Part shown: in pieces, positions 42,740 through 54,090 of the stretch | How positions within the stretch are numbered: position 1 is the first letter of the stretch | Layout of the letters: each line of letters begins with the position of its first letter | From: Mortierella sp. BCC40632 | Taxonomy: Eukaryota > Mortierellomycota > Mortierellomycetes > Mortierellales > Mortierellaceae | Direction of reading: 5' to 3' | NCBI GenBank assembly: GCA_011634665.1 | Contig: WAEK01000031.1 | Location: 62,001 to 126,000 of the forward strand | DNA: 64,000 bases | Position numbers and translations under genes: made by a program | The notes under the pieces: model-generated | Told to the model about the DNA's origin: nothing | Seen by the model: only the letters and a program-made list of their open reading frames with translations | Databases searched by the model: none

Positions 42740-43725
42740 ATACTTTAATAACACCCTTCAGTTTCTTACATCCTGCTGCGCCTCCCTATCCTCAACCTCG
42801 CCTTACCCCTCTCCCGAGGCATGAGTTTCTCAGAATTTCTCCCTCTAGTCAGTAAAAAAAAATTCATCTTGCCCTTTCACAAAACTTTCTCTTCCCTCCC
42901 TCGCCCCTTTTTTTTTTTCAATCTATCTAGACTATAATGACTTGTCCGCCTTCCCGGACCCGGGTCATTTTTTTTTTCAGCTCCGCTGAACTAGCATGCT
43001 AGTTCCTTTTTTTTCACATCTATTTTTTTCCTGGGTGCACCCCTTTTCCACTTTGTCCTACCGTTTTTTTCATCATTTGAAATTAACGCAGATCTCCCCC
43101 TCCCCTCCCCCTTCCTTTTTTTGATCTGATTACAGCACTTTTAACCACTGTGGGAGTTTTGTCCAGTCTAACTTTTTTTTCTTATCTCAATCACGAAAAT
43201 CGATTGCCCAAATCCCCTTTGACTTTTTTTACAACTCATGTTTCTGCCCTATTTATCCTCTTGATCTATCACGCTCCCATACATCTTATCTCACTACACT
43301 ATTGCTCCCCAATCAATCTCCTCGCTCCCTTGCTACAACACTCAATCCGTTAATACCGCCAGTCTCCGTACACGCCTTAACTTTCCGATTTTCTACCCTT
43401 CCTATCCTTCAATACTTATCCTAATCTCCCTTGGAATTCCCTCAACACTTTTTTAGTCCAGGCCTATTTTCTCCCACTCATCAACCTACTCGATTTCTTT
43501 ATCCATGCCCTACATTTCTTTGACCAAACAAGCATATTTGTTCTAAAGGCCGAGGAGGGCACCTTTAATGACCCAAACTTTTTTTTCTTATACAACCTAG
43601 TGTGTTTTTTTCCCTCCCTGTCTATCTATTCTTTTTTTTTTATAAATATTTTATTTGCTTAAAAGCGCAGCAATATCAGTCTTAAACCCTATCCATGCTC
43701 TTTGACTCCAGTTTTTTTTTTTTTT
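42740..43725. other. Intergenic with perfect 14 bp palindrome
   Basis: No gene seen. ACTAGCATGCTAGT, a perfect palindrome, lies at 42990-43003, about 250 bp upstream of the ATG at 42737. T runs throughout, with a 22-T run at 43711-43732. Confidence 0.6.
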
Positions 43726-43729
43726 TTTT

Positions 43730-44816
43730 TTACGAGAACCTCCACCCTGTTAACAGTGTGCGATTGACGCCTCCGTACAGATCCTCTTTTTCCCATGCAA
43801 GTTCATCTGCGAACATTCTCATTACAAGCTTTGCGTTTTCTCTACCTTCCATCACCTCACCCCTCTTAGAAAACTCGGCACTCCACAATAAAAAATCACT
43901 GTAAACAGTATGCACTCCTCGTCGGTAATGGTCAATCATGCGGAGAATTTCATTCCTGACCCATGGCTTCCCAACCCTCAACAATCCATTTGAAACGTCC
44001 AAGATATTAATCCGAAAGCAATCGTCCATACTTATAAATCTTTTGATCTCATCTTTTTCTCTGAGCGGGGATAGACTGGCACTAAACACCAAACGTCCTC
44101 CATCAATGATAACAACGCCATTAAAAGACTCTCGATTAATGTGGCTCCATCTGTCTCCCCACATAGTGTTTCCGTATCCGACACTTCCAAGTCTTCGTCG
44201 TGACCACCCTCAGTTCTTGCCTCATTGCCCTCGCCACTGTTGGAAATGTGGTCACTGTTACGGCTGATTTCCGATAGTGATTCTTCCGACCTTCTTAGTC
44301 TTGACGGTACTTGACATACTTCATGTTTCCATATTTCGTACCCATAGTGATCATTCACAGTCTTGTAGTCAATGAATTCGTACTTTGAATCAACCCCATC
44401 CTTCATCCAGACCTGAAGAGTCCTAAGCCATTCCTTGAAGACAAACAGTCTGTCTTTACAAAGTCTTCGAAGGACTTTGCGCATCCTCGGTATGTCTCCA
44501 ATACTTCTGTTCATTGACTTGGCTTTTTCGGTCAACTCCTTATGGAGAATTTCAACCGACACGTTTTCCTTGACTTCAGGACTTCCTCCATCTTGACTTT
44601 TGCTTCTTTTCTTTGGCGTCTCCTCTACTTGATCAGTGAGTCTTTTTCTCTTTGGCGTCTCCTCTACTTGATCAGTGAGTCTTTTTCTCTTTGGCATCTC
44701 CCCTACTTGATCAGAGAGTCTTTTTTCTCTTTGGCATCTCCCCTACTTGATCAGTGAGTCTTTTTCTCTTTGGCATCTCCGCTACTTGATCAGTGAGTCT
44801 TTTTTCTCTTTGACAT
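43730..44816 (-). CDS. NLS-repeat protein, ~360 aa, frame breaks
   Basis: ATG 44816 (MSKRKK). Six 39 bp units (about 44606-44816) encode PKRKRLTDQVEE-type repeats, four of them in shifted frames because the A run inside the unit varies by one. Then KKRSKSQDGGS, a helical region (LTEKAKSMNRSIGDIPRMRK), KYEFIDYKTVNDHYGYEIW, a Ser/Glu-rich segment and, after a one-base shift near 44160, the C-terminal domain (FNGVVIIDGGRLVFSASLS, ISMDDCFRINILDVSNGLL). Ends FS at a TAA in the T run. No known domain. The repeats would give very strong nuclear import. Confidence 0.6.
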
Positions 44817-44819
44817 CTC

Positions 44820-45016
44820 AGAAAGGTAAAAAACATAAACTGAACAAAGTGTGCTATTCGTGTATTATTGTACACTTTGCACTTTGCACCTTTTTTTTTT
44901 TTTTTTTTTTTTGCTTCATTGTACTTGTGTAGTGTTTAGTTACCTTTCGAGGTTTAAAAAACGGATCGCTTTTTATCAAAAATGGGAATAGCTCCCGATG
45001 ACAGGTGACTTTTATA

Positions 45017-45050
<34 letters not shown>

Positions 45051-46170
45051 GACACTCGATTCCGCAGCACTTCACAACTTCTCTACCCACTTGACATTTT
45101 CTTGTCAACTAGATTACGCGGAAAATACACAAACTCTACCTCCAACCTTTTTTATGACCCATTCACCCTACATAATGCAGTCTGCTGACCTGAGTCTTTT
45201 TTTTCTTTCCAACCTTCTACGTGGTTCCCGCTGTACTACAATACTTGTGGTCAGTTCAACACCCATATTCATGCATTCTTTTTACATACTAGCATGATAG
45301 CTCATCTTGCATAGCCCCCCCCCCATCCTTTTTTATTATTTTCCTTGGTCTAAAATTCACATTGCATTGATCCCTATCAACATCCGCCTCATTTTTTTTT
45401 TTTTTTCTTCTCTACTTTTCTCAACATTGACTCGGGTCCTCGAAGCCTTGAGCATAATGCAGTTCACCCCCATTCTCTTTTCCAACCACTTGTCTACTCT
45501 TCAAACAACATTGACTCGGGTCCTCGAAGTTTTTGAGCAGTTCACCCTCATTCTCTTCTCCAACCACTTCTCTACTCTTTCAAACAACATTGACTCGGGT
45601 CCTCGAAGTTTTTGAGCAGTTCACCCTCATTCTCTTCTCCAACCCTTCTCTACTCTTCAAACAACATTGACTCGGGTCCTCGAAGCCTTGAGCAAAATGC
45701 AGTTCACCCTCATTCTCTTCTCCAAACACTTCTCTACTCTTCAAACAACATTGACTCGGGTCATCGAACCTTTGAGTATTCTGCAATCATAGTTTACCTC
45801 TCTACCTACATGCTCTTTCAAGCCTATGCTCCTACCTCTCTTTTTTTGTTGCCATTAAGCCATACTCTCTACTTCTCCACTCCTGCACACAACCCTTCAG
45901 CTTTCAAATGACACTTCAAGAACCTTTACCCTTTTTCCTATTCTGATATCTCCTACATCCCACACCCTTCGTGTCGCCTTAATTTTAGTGACAAATCCTC
46001 TTTCTTAAGCTTTCTCTCGTTTTTGCTACTTTTTTATTCTTCCCCTCCTACAAACCCAACATTTGAAAGACGACCAATCTACGGTCGATGCCATACTATC
46101 TGCCCTAAATTTTAGTTCGTGTCTACTGCTTCCTTGGGACTATCATTGGTCATTCCTCCCCAAGTTTCAA
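44820..46170. other. Intergenic with ~80 bp minisatellite and palindrome
   Basis: The palindrome ACTAGCATGATAGCT is at 45288-45302, about 470 bp upstream of ATG 44816. Five imperfect copies of a 67-89 bp unit (CAACATTGACTCGGGTCCTC) start at 45422, 45506, 45595, 45662 and 45746. No gene recognised. Confidence 0.7.
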
Positions 46171-46174
46171 ACAT

Positions 46175-47172
46175 CTATTCAGCTCCCACTGCCTGCTCCA
46201 TCTTTTGCATTCTCAACTTTCTCTTAGCCCTTCTTTCTTCTCCTTTCCTCAGTCTCTTTTCAAAATAGTCTCTTTCGTCCACTACATAATCCTCTGCCTC
46301 ATCTAAAAGATCATTCAATACATCCGACTCCACTACTTGAAGGATTTTTAAAGCGTCTGTGAGGGTCTTGAACATTAAGAGTTTCGCATCATTAATATCG
46401 AGAAAGGTCATGTCAGAGGGGATTGTACTATCAGATCTCTCCCATTCCTGCTGAATAATCCAGTCCTGGCCTTCGAAATAGCTCTGAAAATCCTGGTCTA
46501 AATCATCGTATTGCTTATCCTTCTCAGCCAGAAATGTTCTCAACCCTTGGTCCACATTATCACAAGGCGTCAATCTTACAAAATCGAGCCGAACTTGGCC
46601 ACAAATATAGTCCTCTGAATCTAATTCGACCAGCTGAAGCTTTGACATCATTGAAATGATCATCCAGCCGATGGACACCTTCTTGCCACTCGTTCCTTCA
46701 TACAACGACTCGACTTTGCCATTTACTTCTTCTTTGAGCTTTTGCATGTAGGCGTTCTTTTTCACTAGCTCTTCCGCAATAGCCTTGTACATAGAAGCAA
46801 CACTCATTTTTGAACTCAGTGTCAACAAAAAGTCATCTTTCGTCGCTTGGAGATCGTCTATTAAACGTAGAGATTTATTCAACTGGTTAAAGACTCTATC
46901 ACAAAAGAGTTTCTATCATCTCTTTCTCTTTCGTTGCACTTTTTTTTTTTCTTTCTTTCTTTCTTTCTTTCTCTGTCAGAAATCCGCTGAACATGTTTAA
47001 GATTACCATCTCGACTCGGACAGGACATTTTAATGGACTTGATACCAGGGATTACAACGTTCTGTGAATAGATCAGGAAATCTCTTAAATAGACGAGAAT
47101 AGGTGTGAAATGATTTGAATATGGCAGAAATAATAGTGCGTGTGATGGGGAATCTATCGGCCTTTTATTCAT
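46175..47172 (-). CDS. Coiled-coil protein, ~330 aa, one frame break
   Basis: Frames 46879-47172 (ATG 47172) and 46175-46882 join across an A run near 46910; copy A keeps this junction open. Domains by eye: N-terminal region (LVYLRDFLIYSQNVVIPGIK), a Lys run, a helical middle (MYKAIAEELVKKNAYMQKLK), a conserved-looking central part (DSEDYICGQVRLDFVRLTP, FLAEKDKQYDDLDQDFQSYF) and a basic coiled C-terminus (RAKRKLRMQKMEQAVGAE). Length and mixed composition suggest a genuine cellular protein, but no family is recognised. An inner ATG (MSCPSRDGN) is an alternative start. Confidence 0.6.
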
Positions 47173-47174
47173 GC

Positions 47175-47468
47175 TATCCGATGCTCACATGTCCTATTGC
47201 CCTATCTCTTTGATATTTCTCTTTTTTTTCTCTGATCTAGGCCCTCCCTCAAAGCCTCAACATATACCCCACTCTGCACCCGAACTTCTACATATTCCTT
47301 GCACATGTAAATTAACCTGAATACATTTCTTCTTTTAACACAAACTCTCAAACATACATTACATCTTCTCTTTGGAACGCAATTTCGATACTTCAGTATC
47401 AAGGTAGCTTGAACGTTACGCAACTATTTCATTCTTTGCCTTTTCTCCGCACTATCATTTAGAAGGTA

Positions 47469-47515
<47 letters not shown>

Positions 47516-47925
47516 TTTTAAACTTTTGTCACCCTAGCCATGTTCTAACCCAAAATACATGCCTAATTATGAGTCAACAACTATTATGTCGTTCTTCAGT
47601 CCTCCCCCATTATTCTACTATTAAATCACTCTCTATTTCACCTGTGTTATTTATTATTATTATTATTTTTATTGATTGAAAAGATGTCCATTCTATTCAA
47701 TTTTTTTACGTTTATCCGACTACTGAATTAATTCAATGGGCGGAATTGATGCGTTCAATATGAAAGTCTTCTATTTCAATTAACTAAATTCTACTTTAAA
47801 CTCATTCGTGCTCGGTTTACCATCTCCATTCTCTAATACACCACCATCTCATTTTGAACTCTTCGTAGATAAATTCTATTTAAATCACCTATTTCTATCT
47901 TCACAGAAAAATACCATCCCCATCA
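47175..47925. other. Intergenic; divergent promoter, 43-T run
   Basis: The T run at about 47472-47515 is the longest in the window. No gene recognised; the frame 47202-47423 on the - strand (RNCVPKRRCNVC) is weak. Confidence 0.5.
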
Positions 47926-47928
47926 ACA

Positions 47929-48841
47929 ATGACTGAACACACCCACATAACATCATCCCCTCCCCCGCCTTCCCAACCTGGTGTTTACTCTCCTCCTTCT
48001 TATCCCGTTGACCTTGCGCTTACATCAGAATTTGATTTAACTCCCCTGCAAGTCTCGCCCATCTGTCAAATCTCTGCCTCAACATTTAAATCCGACACTG
48101 AACATCCCCATCAATCCGATGGCTTAATAATATTTTACCCTTAATCCCCTAAACCCATCCCCACCTACATTCCTGACCACCCCAAGCCCAAACGGTCAGC
48201 CTACAGTTGACCAAAGCCCTCAGACCGTTCTCTCAAACATCCATTCGAAAACGCCAATTCCCCGGAAGACCCTTACCAAATTAAGCCGCTTTTCATCGAG
48301 TAGAAGTTCTATCAATGATTCTTCCGCAGAATGTCATCAGCCTTTTATTCGTTATACTCCTAGACTAGTTTGGTTTGCTGATGAGAACTCGTTGCATAGC
48401 AATTCGGACTCTCCTATATTTAAGCAAAATACTCAATTAGTCGAGGACAAAACTTTTCCACACAATCCTTCCAACACTTGTACACTTGGGACTCTTTCTC
48501 GTAACACCGATACCTCGCCTATTAGTCACCAACCATCGTCTACCCATAAAAGCGCTCAAGACATCAGATACTTCTTGATCTTGAAAACGATTTTTATTCT
48601 GCTCGCGATGACCTAGAACAGATTACTAAGAGACAAAGGAGATCTCCAACCGACGCTACACTAAGGGGCGACCTTGAGGATGCTACTAAAAAAGATACAA
48701 GAGACTAAAAGGATGAGGTGGCTGATTTCCGACAATACGACTTGATAAAAAAGGGTATGAAGAGAACATGAAGGAAATAATCCATCTTTCAGCTATGCTA
48801 TGTGCACGTATAAATCCTATAGAAGAATCTAATTCCGATTA
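47929..48841 (+). CDS. Pro/Ser-rich protein with coiled C-terminus, ~300 aa
   Basis: ATG 47929 (MTEHTHITSSPPPPSQPG). The first frame runs to 48144; from about 48150 another frame looks coding (TPSPNGQPTVDQSPQTV, FIRYTPRLVWFADENSLHS) to 48560, then a helical, charged C-terminus (DLENDFYSARDDLEQITKRQ, DEVADFRQYDLIKKG) in further shifted frames to 48841. Shifts fall at T or A runs. Copy A (7400-8322) has the frame in part of the places where copy C loses it. Similar layout to 22435-22986. Family unknown. Confidence 0.5.
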
Positions 48842-49151
48842 AGTATTTAGAATGCCGTTATAAACGAGTACCAATATCTTTTACATACTTTCTTATTTTT
48901 TTTTTTTTTTTTTTTATTTTTTTTTTTTTTAAGCTAGAACACTGATTGACTATCTTATCTTTACTACTAAGTTGCGCATTTATACTTGAGTACCTACCTT
49001 TTAAATTCAATCATTAACACTACATCCAACACAACTATCATAATTTATTTTATTTAACCCATCGTTCAAGTGTAGCCACCACCCCCCCCTTATTCCTCTC
49101 TTCTTTTTCTCTATTCACCAAACAGGTTCAGCGTATGGTCTGGTTTTTTCC

Positions 49152-49191
<40 letters not shown>

Positions 49192-49540
49192 GATCCATTA
49201 CATGAGGTTACTGCGGAAAGGACTGTTAATACTCAAACCACAGTTACTAGCATCTTATATTTTAATTTGTGACTGAGGCCACATGACCTTTGTTACTGAC
49301 TTTAAGCACGTACAACCTTTTGGTGCAGACACTAACGCACGGTGTACAGAATTTACTAGCATGATAGTGCTATCACACAGGGCTCTCATGCAAAGTGACC
49401 TCTCCTTCTCAAAATTGCGCACGTCACACTACCTTCATGTCTCTGTGACGTTTCTCGGTAGATGTTTTTTTTCACCTGCCTTCACCCCCCCCCCCCTTCT
49501 TTCCCTGATCCCCTACAAACCAAGTTCTCTTTTTCACTCA
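48842..49540. other. Intergenic with palindrome upstream of 217-aa gene
   Basis: ACTAGCATGATAGT at 49355-49368, 177 bp before ATG 49545. Long T runs at 48894-48930 and 49160-49189. No gene seen. Confidence 0.6.
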
Positions 49541-49544
49541 CACT

Positions 49545-50198
49545 ATGCCACAACCACAACAGAACTTCTGTACTTATTACTACTGCTCCAAAGGTTACAC
49601 TTTAGACTCTAATGACCACAATCCCACCAATCGCTTTCCATCTATCGACACCATACTCCGACAAGCATCCGTCGACCAATCTTTCTCCAACAGCCTTCCG
49701 CAGCCCAGAATAACTTCCCCCCCCTCAAGCCCTACAAGCAATATCGATCCTACCAAGAATCCTAAAAGGGTTAAAACCACTCACCTGAGAAAATACCACA
49801 CCGTCAATAGTTTCCAAAGAAATGTTACTCTCCACGGACACTACTTTACCTTCAACATTGAAAGAAATCCCGACTCCGAAATGCGCATTATCTGTCTCTG
49901 CCGCAACAACTACAATTGTATCGATAGTTTAATAGCCCATATTTACGGCTCTGGGTTAAATCGCAATCCATGTCAGACCGTATCCATAGCCACAGATTTT
50001 TTGATCCAAAATTTTGAGAGAGTAGATAGTGACTCCGTCAACCTGAGAGATCTCAACGGACAGGCATCTGACGACTACAAACATTTCAATATCACTCTCA
50101 CCAAAACCTTGGTTAATCCCAGTTCCCTGTCCGGTTCCAGCTCTGCCTCTTCCCCAACTCCGTTAAGTCCTGTTTCTCCACGCTCCCTCACAACATAG
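49545..50198 (+). CDS. Unknown 217-aa protein, Ser/Pro-rich ends
   Basis: Intact frame, ATG 49545 (MPQPQQNFCTYYYCSKGYTL). Central folded-looking region at residues ~90-170 (FQRNVTLHGHYFTFNIERN, RIICLCRNNYNCIDSLIAH) contains several Cys and His residues that could form a zinc site. The C-terminus is Ser/Pro-rich (SPTPLSPVSPRSLTT). A basic stretch (KNPKRVKTTHLRK) precedes the core. It may be a DNA-binding or regulatory protein of a new type; no known domain matched. Broken in copy A. Confidence 0.6.
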   Translation: MPQPQQNFCTYYYCSKGYTLDSNDHNPTNRFPSIDTILRQASVDQSFSNSLPQPRITSPPSSPTSNIDPTKNPKRVKTTHLRKYHTVNSFQRNVTLHGHYFTFNIERNPDSEMRIICLCRNNYNCIDSLIAHIYGSGLNRNPCQTVSIATDFLIQNFERVDSDSVNLRDLNGQASDDYKHFNITLTKTLVNPSSLSGSSSASSPTPLSPVSPRSLTT

Positions 50199-50220
50199 TC
50201 GATTCATTTTCTTTTCTCTT

Positions 50221-50255
<35 letters not shown>

Positions 50256-50452
50256 CAACTTCATCCATCCACCCTATCAAGAAAAAAAAAGATATCTTGA
50301 CCTACTATTCTTCCTATCCGTTTTTTTTTTCCGTTTCTCTAACATAAAAGTTTTATATTAAAAAATTCCTCCGTGACTATCAATTTACCACAAGTTTCCT
50401 ATTTCATAATAATTCTAATTATCAGCTATTAGATTGTGTTGGGGAGCTGTCC

Positions 50453-50575
50453 ATGTCCTTACACGAGGGTCGCCTGTGTACGTGTGAAAAGAGGACGCGC
50501 GAGGCCATTGACGAGGAACTCGAAGGGCTAGGACAAGATCCCATACGGTGGAGAGAATTGCTAATGTCTGGTTAA
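50453..50575 (+). CDS. Small ORF of 40 aa (copy C)
   Basis: ATG 50453, TAA 50573-50575. Ends with the same 28 residues as copy A (9887-10009). Copy A reads MSFTRGSPVYVNK where copy C reads MSLHEGRLCTCEK before the shared RTREAIDEE, because one indel on each side compensates. It may be a micropeptide or a terminal exon. Confidence 0.4.
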   Translation: MSLHEGRLCTCEKRTREAIDEELEGLGQDPIRWRELLMSG

Positions 50576-50684
50576 GTGGAAGTAGTTTTATTATTATTAT
50601 TACTATTATTTTTGATGAATAATAAAATCAAGTCCGCATACAATACTTTGCCGAACACTCTGGTTTCAGCTCTACTCGAGTGAG

Positions 50685-51164
50685 TTATTTTACTTCGGTC
50701 ATGTTCACGCCGCCATGGGCTTCTTTAAAGATGGATAGATTCCAAAGAGAGTACACGCCATCGACCGAATCGAAAGCCTTCTTTCTGGACAGTAAAATGG
50801 ACCTCGTTCTTGTTTCAGGAATGGTCCTGAGAGAGCCTTTGATTACGCAGTGTGTTCCATCTGATCCAGAGATTACAGAGCTCATGTCTACTGTACCTTT
50901 ACCGTCGTTCAAGTAATCAAAGCATACATTGACCTTGTATTCAATAGACGTTTCCCTTCCTGTTGGATAAAATGTAACAGATCCAAGGACTATTCTCATG
51001 ACCCCTTTCCCCCCATTCTCCGACTCGTTGAATCATTTTATCCACTTCTATAACCTCTCCACACTCTCCTTCAAAGCCGGTGTGTCCGATATACCACACT
51101 CTTGCAACAAGACGATCCTCGCCCAGATAGAAACTGTCTAGTTTTTTCGTTCTGTTGTCCTCAT
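50685..51164 (-). CDS. OB-fold-like protein, ~150 aa (copy C)
   Basis: Frame 50685-50999 is open; upstream sequence (RVWYIGHTGFEGECGEVIE) to ATG 51164 is the same as in copy A but shifted near 51013 and near 51140 (A run). See 10118-10599 for the fold argument. A (GAAA)n tract lies about 320 bp upstream of its start. Confidence 0.45.
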
Positions 51165-51604
51165 GTTTGATGTTCTAATTTCGTATATTTATTTATCTAT
51201 TTTTGATTTACCACTTTTTTTTGAACAAAGCCCAGAATGATCATTTATAAAAACTGGTGGTATCCTTCATAGAAAGTATCCACCGGCTATCTTTTCTTGA
51301 TTGCAATAAAAAAAAAAAAGAGGAATATGTAACCAGATATTTATAACGACGCAATTCCTTTGGGAACCATTTAAACAGTCCGGTCAAAACCCTTCTGCAT
51401 CACACATAGTCAGAATTCATGCGCAAATGAGGACTTTATTTATTTATGTATTTATTATAAACTAAAATGGACTTCTATTACTTTTTAAAAAAAGAAAAAA
51501 AGAAAGAAAGAAAGAAAGAAAGAAAGAAAATGAAAAAGAAAAAAAAAAGAAAGAAAAAAAAAGAAAATGAAAAAAAAAAAAAAAAAGAGGATAGTCGGTA
51601 TTTA
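51165..51604. repeat. Intergenic with GAAA microsatellite (copy C)
   Basis: Degenerate (GAAA)n and A runs at 51488-51589. No gene seen. Confidence 0.75.
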
Positions 51605-52643
51605 TCACGGCATTGCCACAATACCTAGAACGCTACCCCGTGCTCTGCCCTGCTCAACTGTTCAAACATGGATGGGTTGCTGTAACTATATCCCGCTGGG
51701 GGATGGTCCGTTAGTTGGGAGATAATGACAAAGGGTCTCGTACTTTGGACTCGTGCCATCAAAGAGGTCTGTCAAGATGACGCTGTCTTCACAGGGGGGT
51801 AGTACCTTTCGATGACTGTCCCATCATCTCCGACTTGTCGGGCTTTCCAGTGCCAAGACTTGGCTGTGTCAAAATTGGTAGAAGAAATCTTTTGGGTTCT
51901 GGTAATGTACGCCTTTACTTCTCCAACTCTCATTGTCGAGTCTACAATGACAATATTACTTTCAACTTTTCGACCGAGATGTTCGTACGCAACGATGACT
52001 GACCTTTCCCCGATCTGTTTTCAGCTTGTCTAATGAATTGGAGAATTTCCCCATGTTAGGCATACCCATTTTTTTTACACCGTTTCTCAATCACAACAGC
52101 GACCGACTTCAACCCCCTCAGATACATACCCCTTGGCATCGGTAGAGTCACACTTAGATAGTCAATCCCAAACCGTAGACCGACATTTGGGATGTCCTTT
52201 ACTAGGAACGTCGCAGGATAGCAGGCCACCTTTACCACTGGCCTCCCTCCGGCTCCTGGAGTCTCCGAGATCCACTTCAGCTCCATTTCTCCGTAGTCCA
52301 TTCGTTTGAGTCCTACCGGCTTGTTCGAAACGCTATTGAGCAAATGCTCGTTCACCCGCTTTTTTACTCCGCTCATCGAGTCTTCTCCTTTGACCTCGAC
52401 ATAGAATACAGACTTGCTGTGGTGTTCAATCCTGACTCTAATCAGAACCCGCTCCTCGTCCTCGACCTTTTCGAGCCCATTCTCCGTAAACGGCCCCCAT
52501 CTTTTCATACCTACTAACCTCTCTGACCCCATTCGCTCTACTCGCTCTACTCGCTCCCCTACTCGTTCTACTGATGGTCCTAACGGTCCTGACGGTGGGA
52601 CAGAGGAGGAGAGGCGCGTCAAACAAGGCGACGCTCCGAGCAT
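51605..52643 (-). CDS. Protein with two ubiquitin-like segments, ~345 aa
   Basis: ATG 52643 (MLGASPCLTRL). A Glu/Arg/Val repeat region (GERVERVERMGSERL) is followed by two regions that look like ubiquitin-like folds: residues ~60-120 (RVLIRVRIEHHSKSVFYVEV, SGVKKRVNEHLL, ELKWIS) and the C-terminal third (NIVIVDSTMRVGEIKAYITR, ILTDLFDGTS). The frame 52056-52673 stops at YA; an A8 run at 52071-52078 must lose or gain bases to continue into the C-terminal part, which is open in copy A. Header domains of Crinkler-type proteins are one possible relative; this is weak. The 5' end touches the CA microsatellite. Confidence 0.5.
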
Positions 52644-52674
52644 GCCACCACACACACACACACACACACACACA

Positions 52675-52992
52675 CCTGGGCACGCACCGTACCTTTAAAG
52701 TCCTGATGGTGACTCTGATGGCGACTTCGTGACTTCGTGAGATGGATATGTCCCAGAGTCTGACCCCTCCTCCCTCCCTTTTATACCCCTCCTCCCTCCC
52801 TCCCTACCAACCTGATTCTCCCCGCCCGTTACCCCGCCCTTTTCCCAAAAAGCTCAATCCCCCATCTCGCTCTTCCCTATATAGCCCCGCCCCGACCCCG
52901 AAGCCTGAATTTTTCCTTTCCCTCCCTGCCTCCCAATAACCGCCCTCCAAATTCTCTTGCTTCCCTAGAGGAGAATTTATAAGAGGGTTATA
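52675..52992 (+). repeat. Pyrimidine-rich leader with terminal hairpin (copy C)
   Basis: Same as copies A and B. Inverted repeat AAATTCTC (52949-52956) / GAGAATTT (52971-52978), then AAGAGGGTTATA and the 28S start at 52993. Confidence 0.8.
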
Positions 52993-53031
52993 ATAACTGG
53001 CTTGTGGCAGCCAAGCGTTCATAGCGACGTT

Positions 53032-53067
<36 letters not shown>

Positions 53068-53111
53068 ACTGAAGCAGAATTCAGTAAGCGTTGGATTGTT
53101 CACCCACTAAT

Positions 53112-53166
<55 letters not shown>

Positions 53167-53561
53167 ATGAAGTGTTGTTGCAATAGTAATTGAAGTTAGT
53201 ACGAGAGGAACACTTCATTCGGATAGTGGTATTTGGGTCTGCCTGAGCAGGCAATGACCCGAAGCTATCATCCGTTGGATTATGGCTGAACGCCTCTAAG
53301 TCAGAATCCGTGCTAGAACGCGACGATTACCGCCTTTTCCGATATCTAGTTGAATACGAATAGGTCTTCGGGCCCTGAGTCATACTACGTGGGGAGGTCT
53401 TGCATGGCGGAAAGGCTGTGTGAGGCACCTGCTTTTAAAACAAAATATTGGAAGAGATAAATCCATTGCAGACGACTTTTTATGAACAGGGTATTGTAAG
53501 CAGTCGAGTAGCCTTGTTGCTACGAGCTGCTGAGATTAAGCCCATTGTTCTACAGATTTGT
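52993..53561 (+). rRNA. 28S rRNA 3' fragment (copy C)
   Basis: Same 3' 28S piece, same start base. It has a private change in the conserved GGATAATTGG stretch (GGATAGTGG at 53221), but the GAACGCGACG element is intact. Confidence 0.92.
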
Positions 53562-54090
53562 TTTTTTTAAAAAAACGATTCTTCTTCTTCTTTTTTATAA
53601 TAAAAGCTTGCTGCGTAAAGATCAGAGAGAGATCATTGTCTTTGTAAAGAAAAAAAGGGCGCGCCCTCTCTGCTGTGTCCCCTCCCCTCTACAACAACCT
53701 ACAACCACCCTACCCTCAACCACCCTCACTACCCTCCCCGACCCTGAACACAAGAGGATTCCCTTCCCTCTCTCTGGCGCGCCCTCTCTGCTGTGTCCCC
53801 TCCCCTCTACAACAACCTACAACCACCCTACCCTCAACCACCCTCACTACCCTCCCCGACCCTGAACACAAGAGGATTCCCTTCCCTCTCTCTGGCGCAC
53901 CCTCTCTGCTGTGTCCCCTCCCCTCCTGTGCTCCTGTGTCTGATTCTGTGACTGTCTCTCCGGGACTGCTACCCTCGCCCCTCTCTCTCTCTCAATCCCG
54001 CCCTTTCGTGCCTCTTCCCCGCCCTTCCGTGCCCCATTCCCGCCCTTCCGTGCCCCAATCCCTCCCTTCCGTCTCTCTCTCTCTCTCTCT
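53562..54090 (+). repeat. Post-28S spacer with 118 bp repeats (copy C)
   Basis: T8A7, then GGCGCGCC-led units at 53658 and 53776 (period exactly 118 bp) and a partial third from 53894, then pyrimidine-rich sequence ending in a CT run at 54073-54092. Confidence 0.85.

Larger units (their letters stand above)
40405..54090. repeat. Segmental duplication, copy C (partner 1-13490)
   Basis: The better-preserved copy of the 13.5 kb segment; see 1-13490. The first gene here is complete, so the duplicated unit may extend left of 40405; the left limit is set only by the window start in copy A. Confidence 0.93.
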
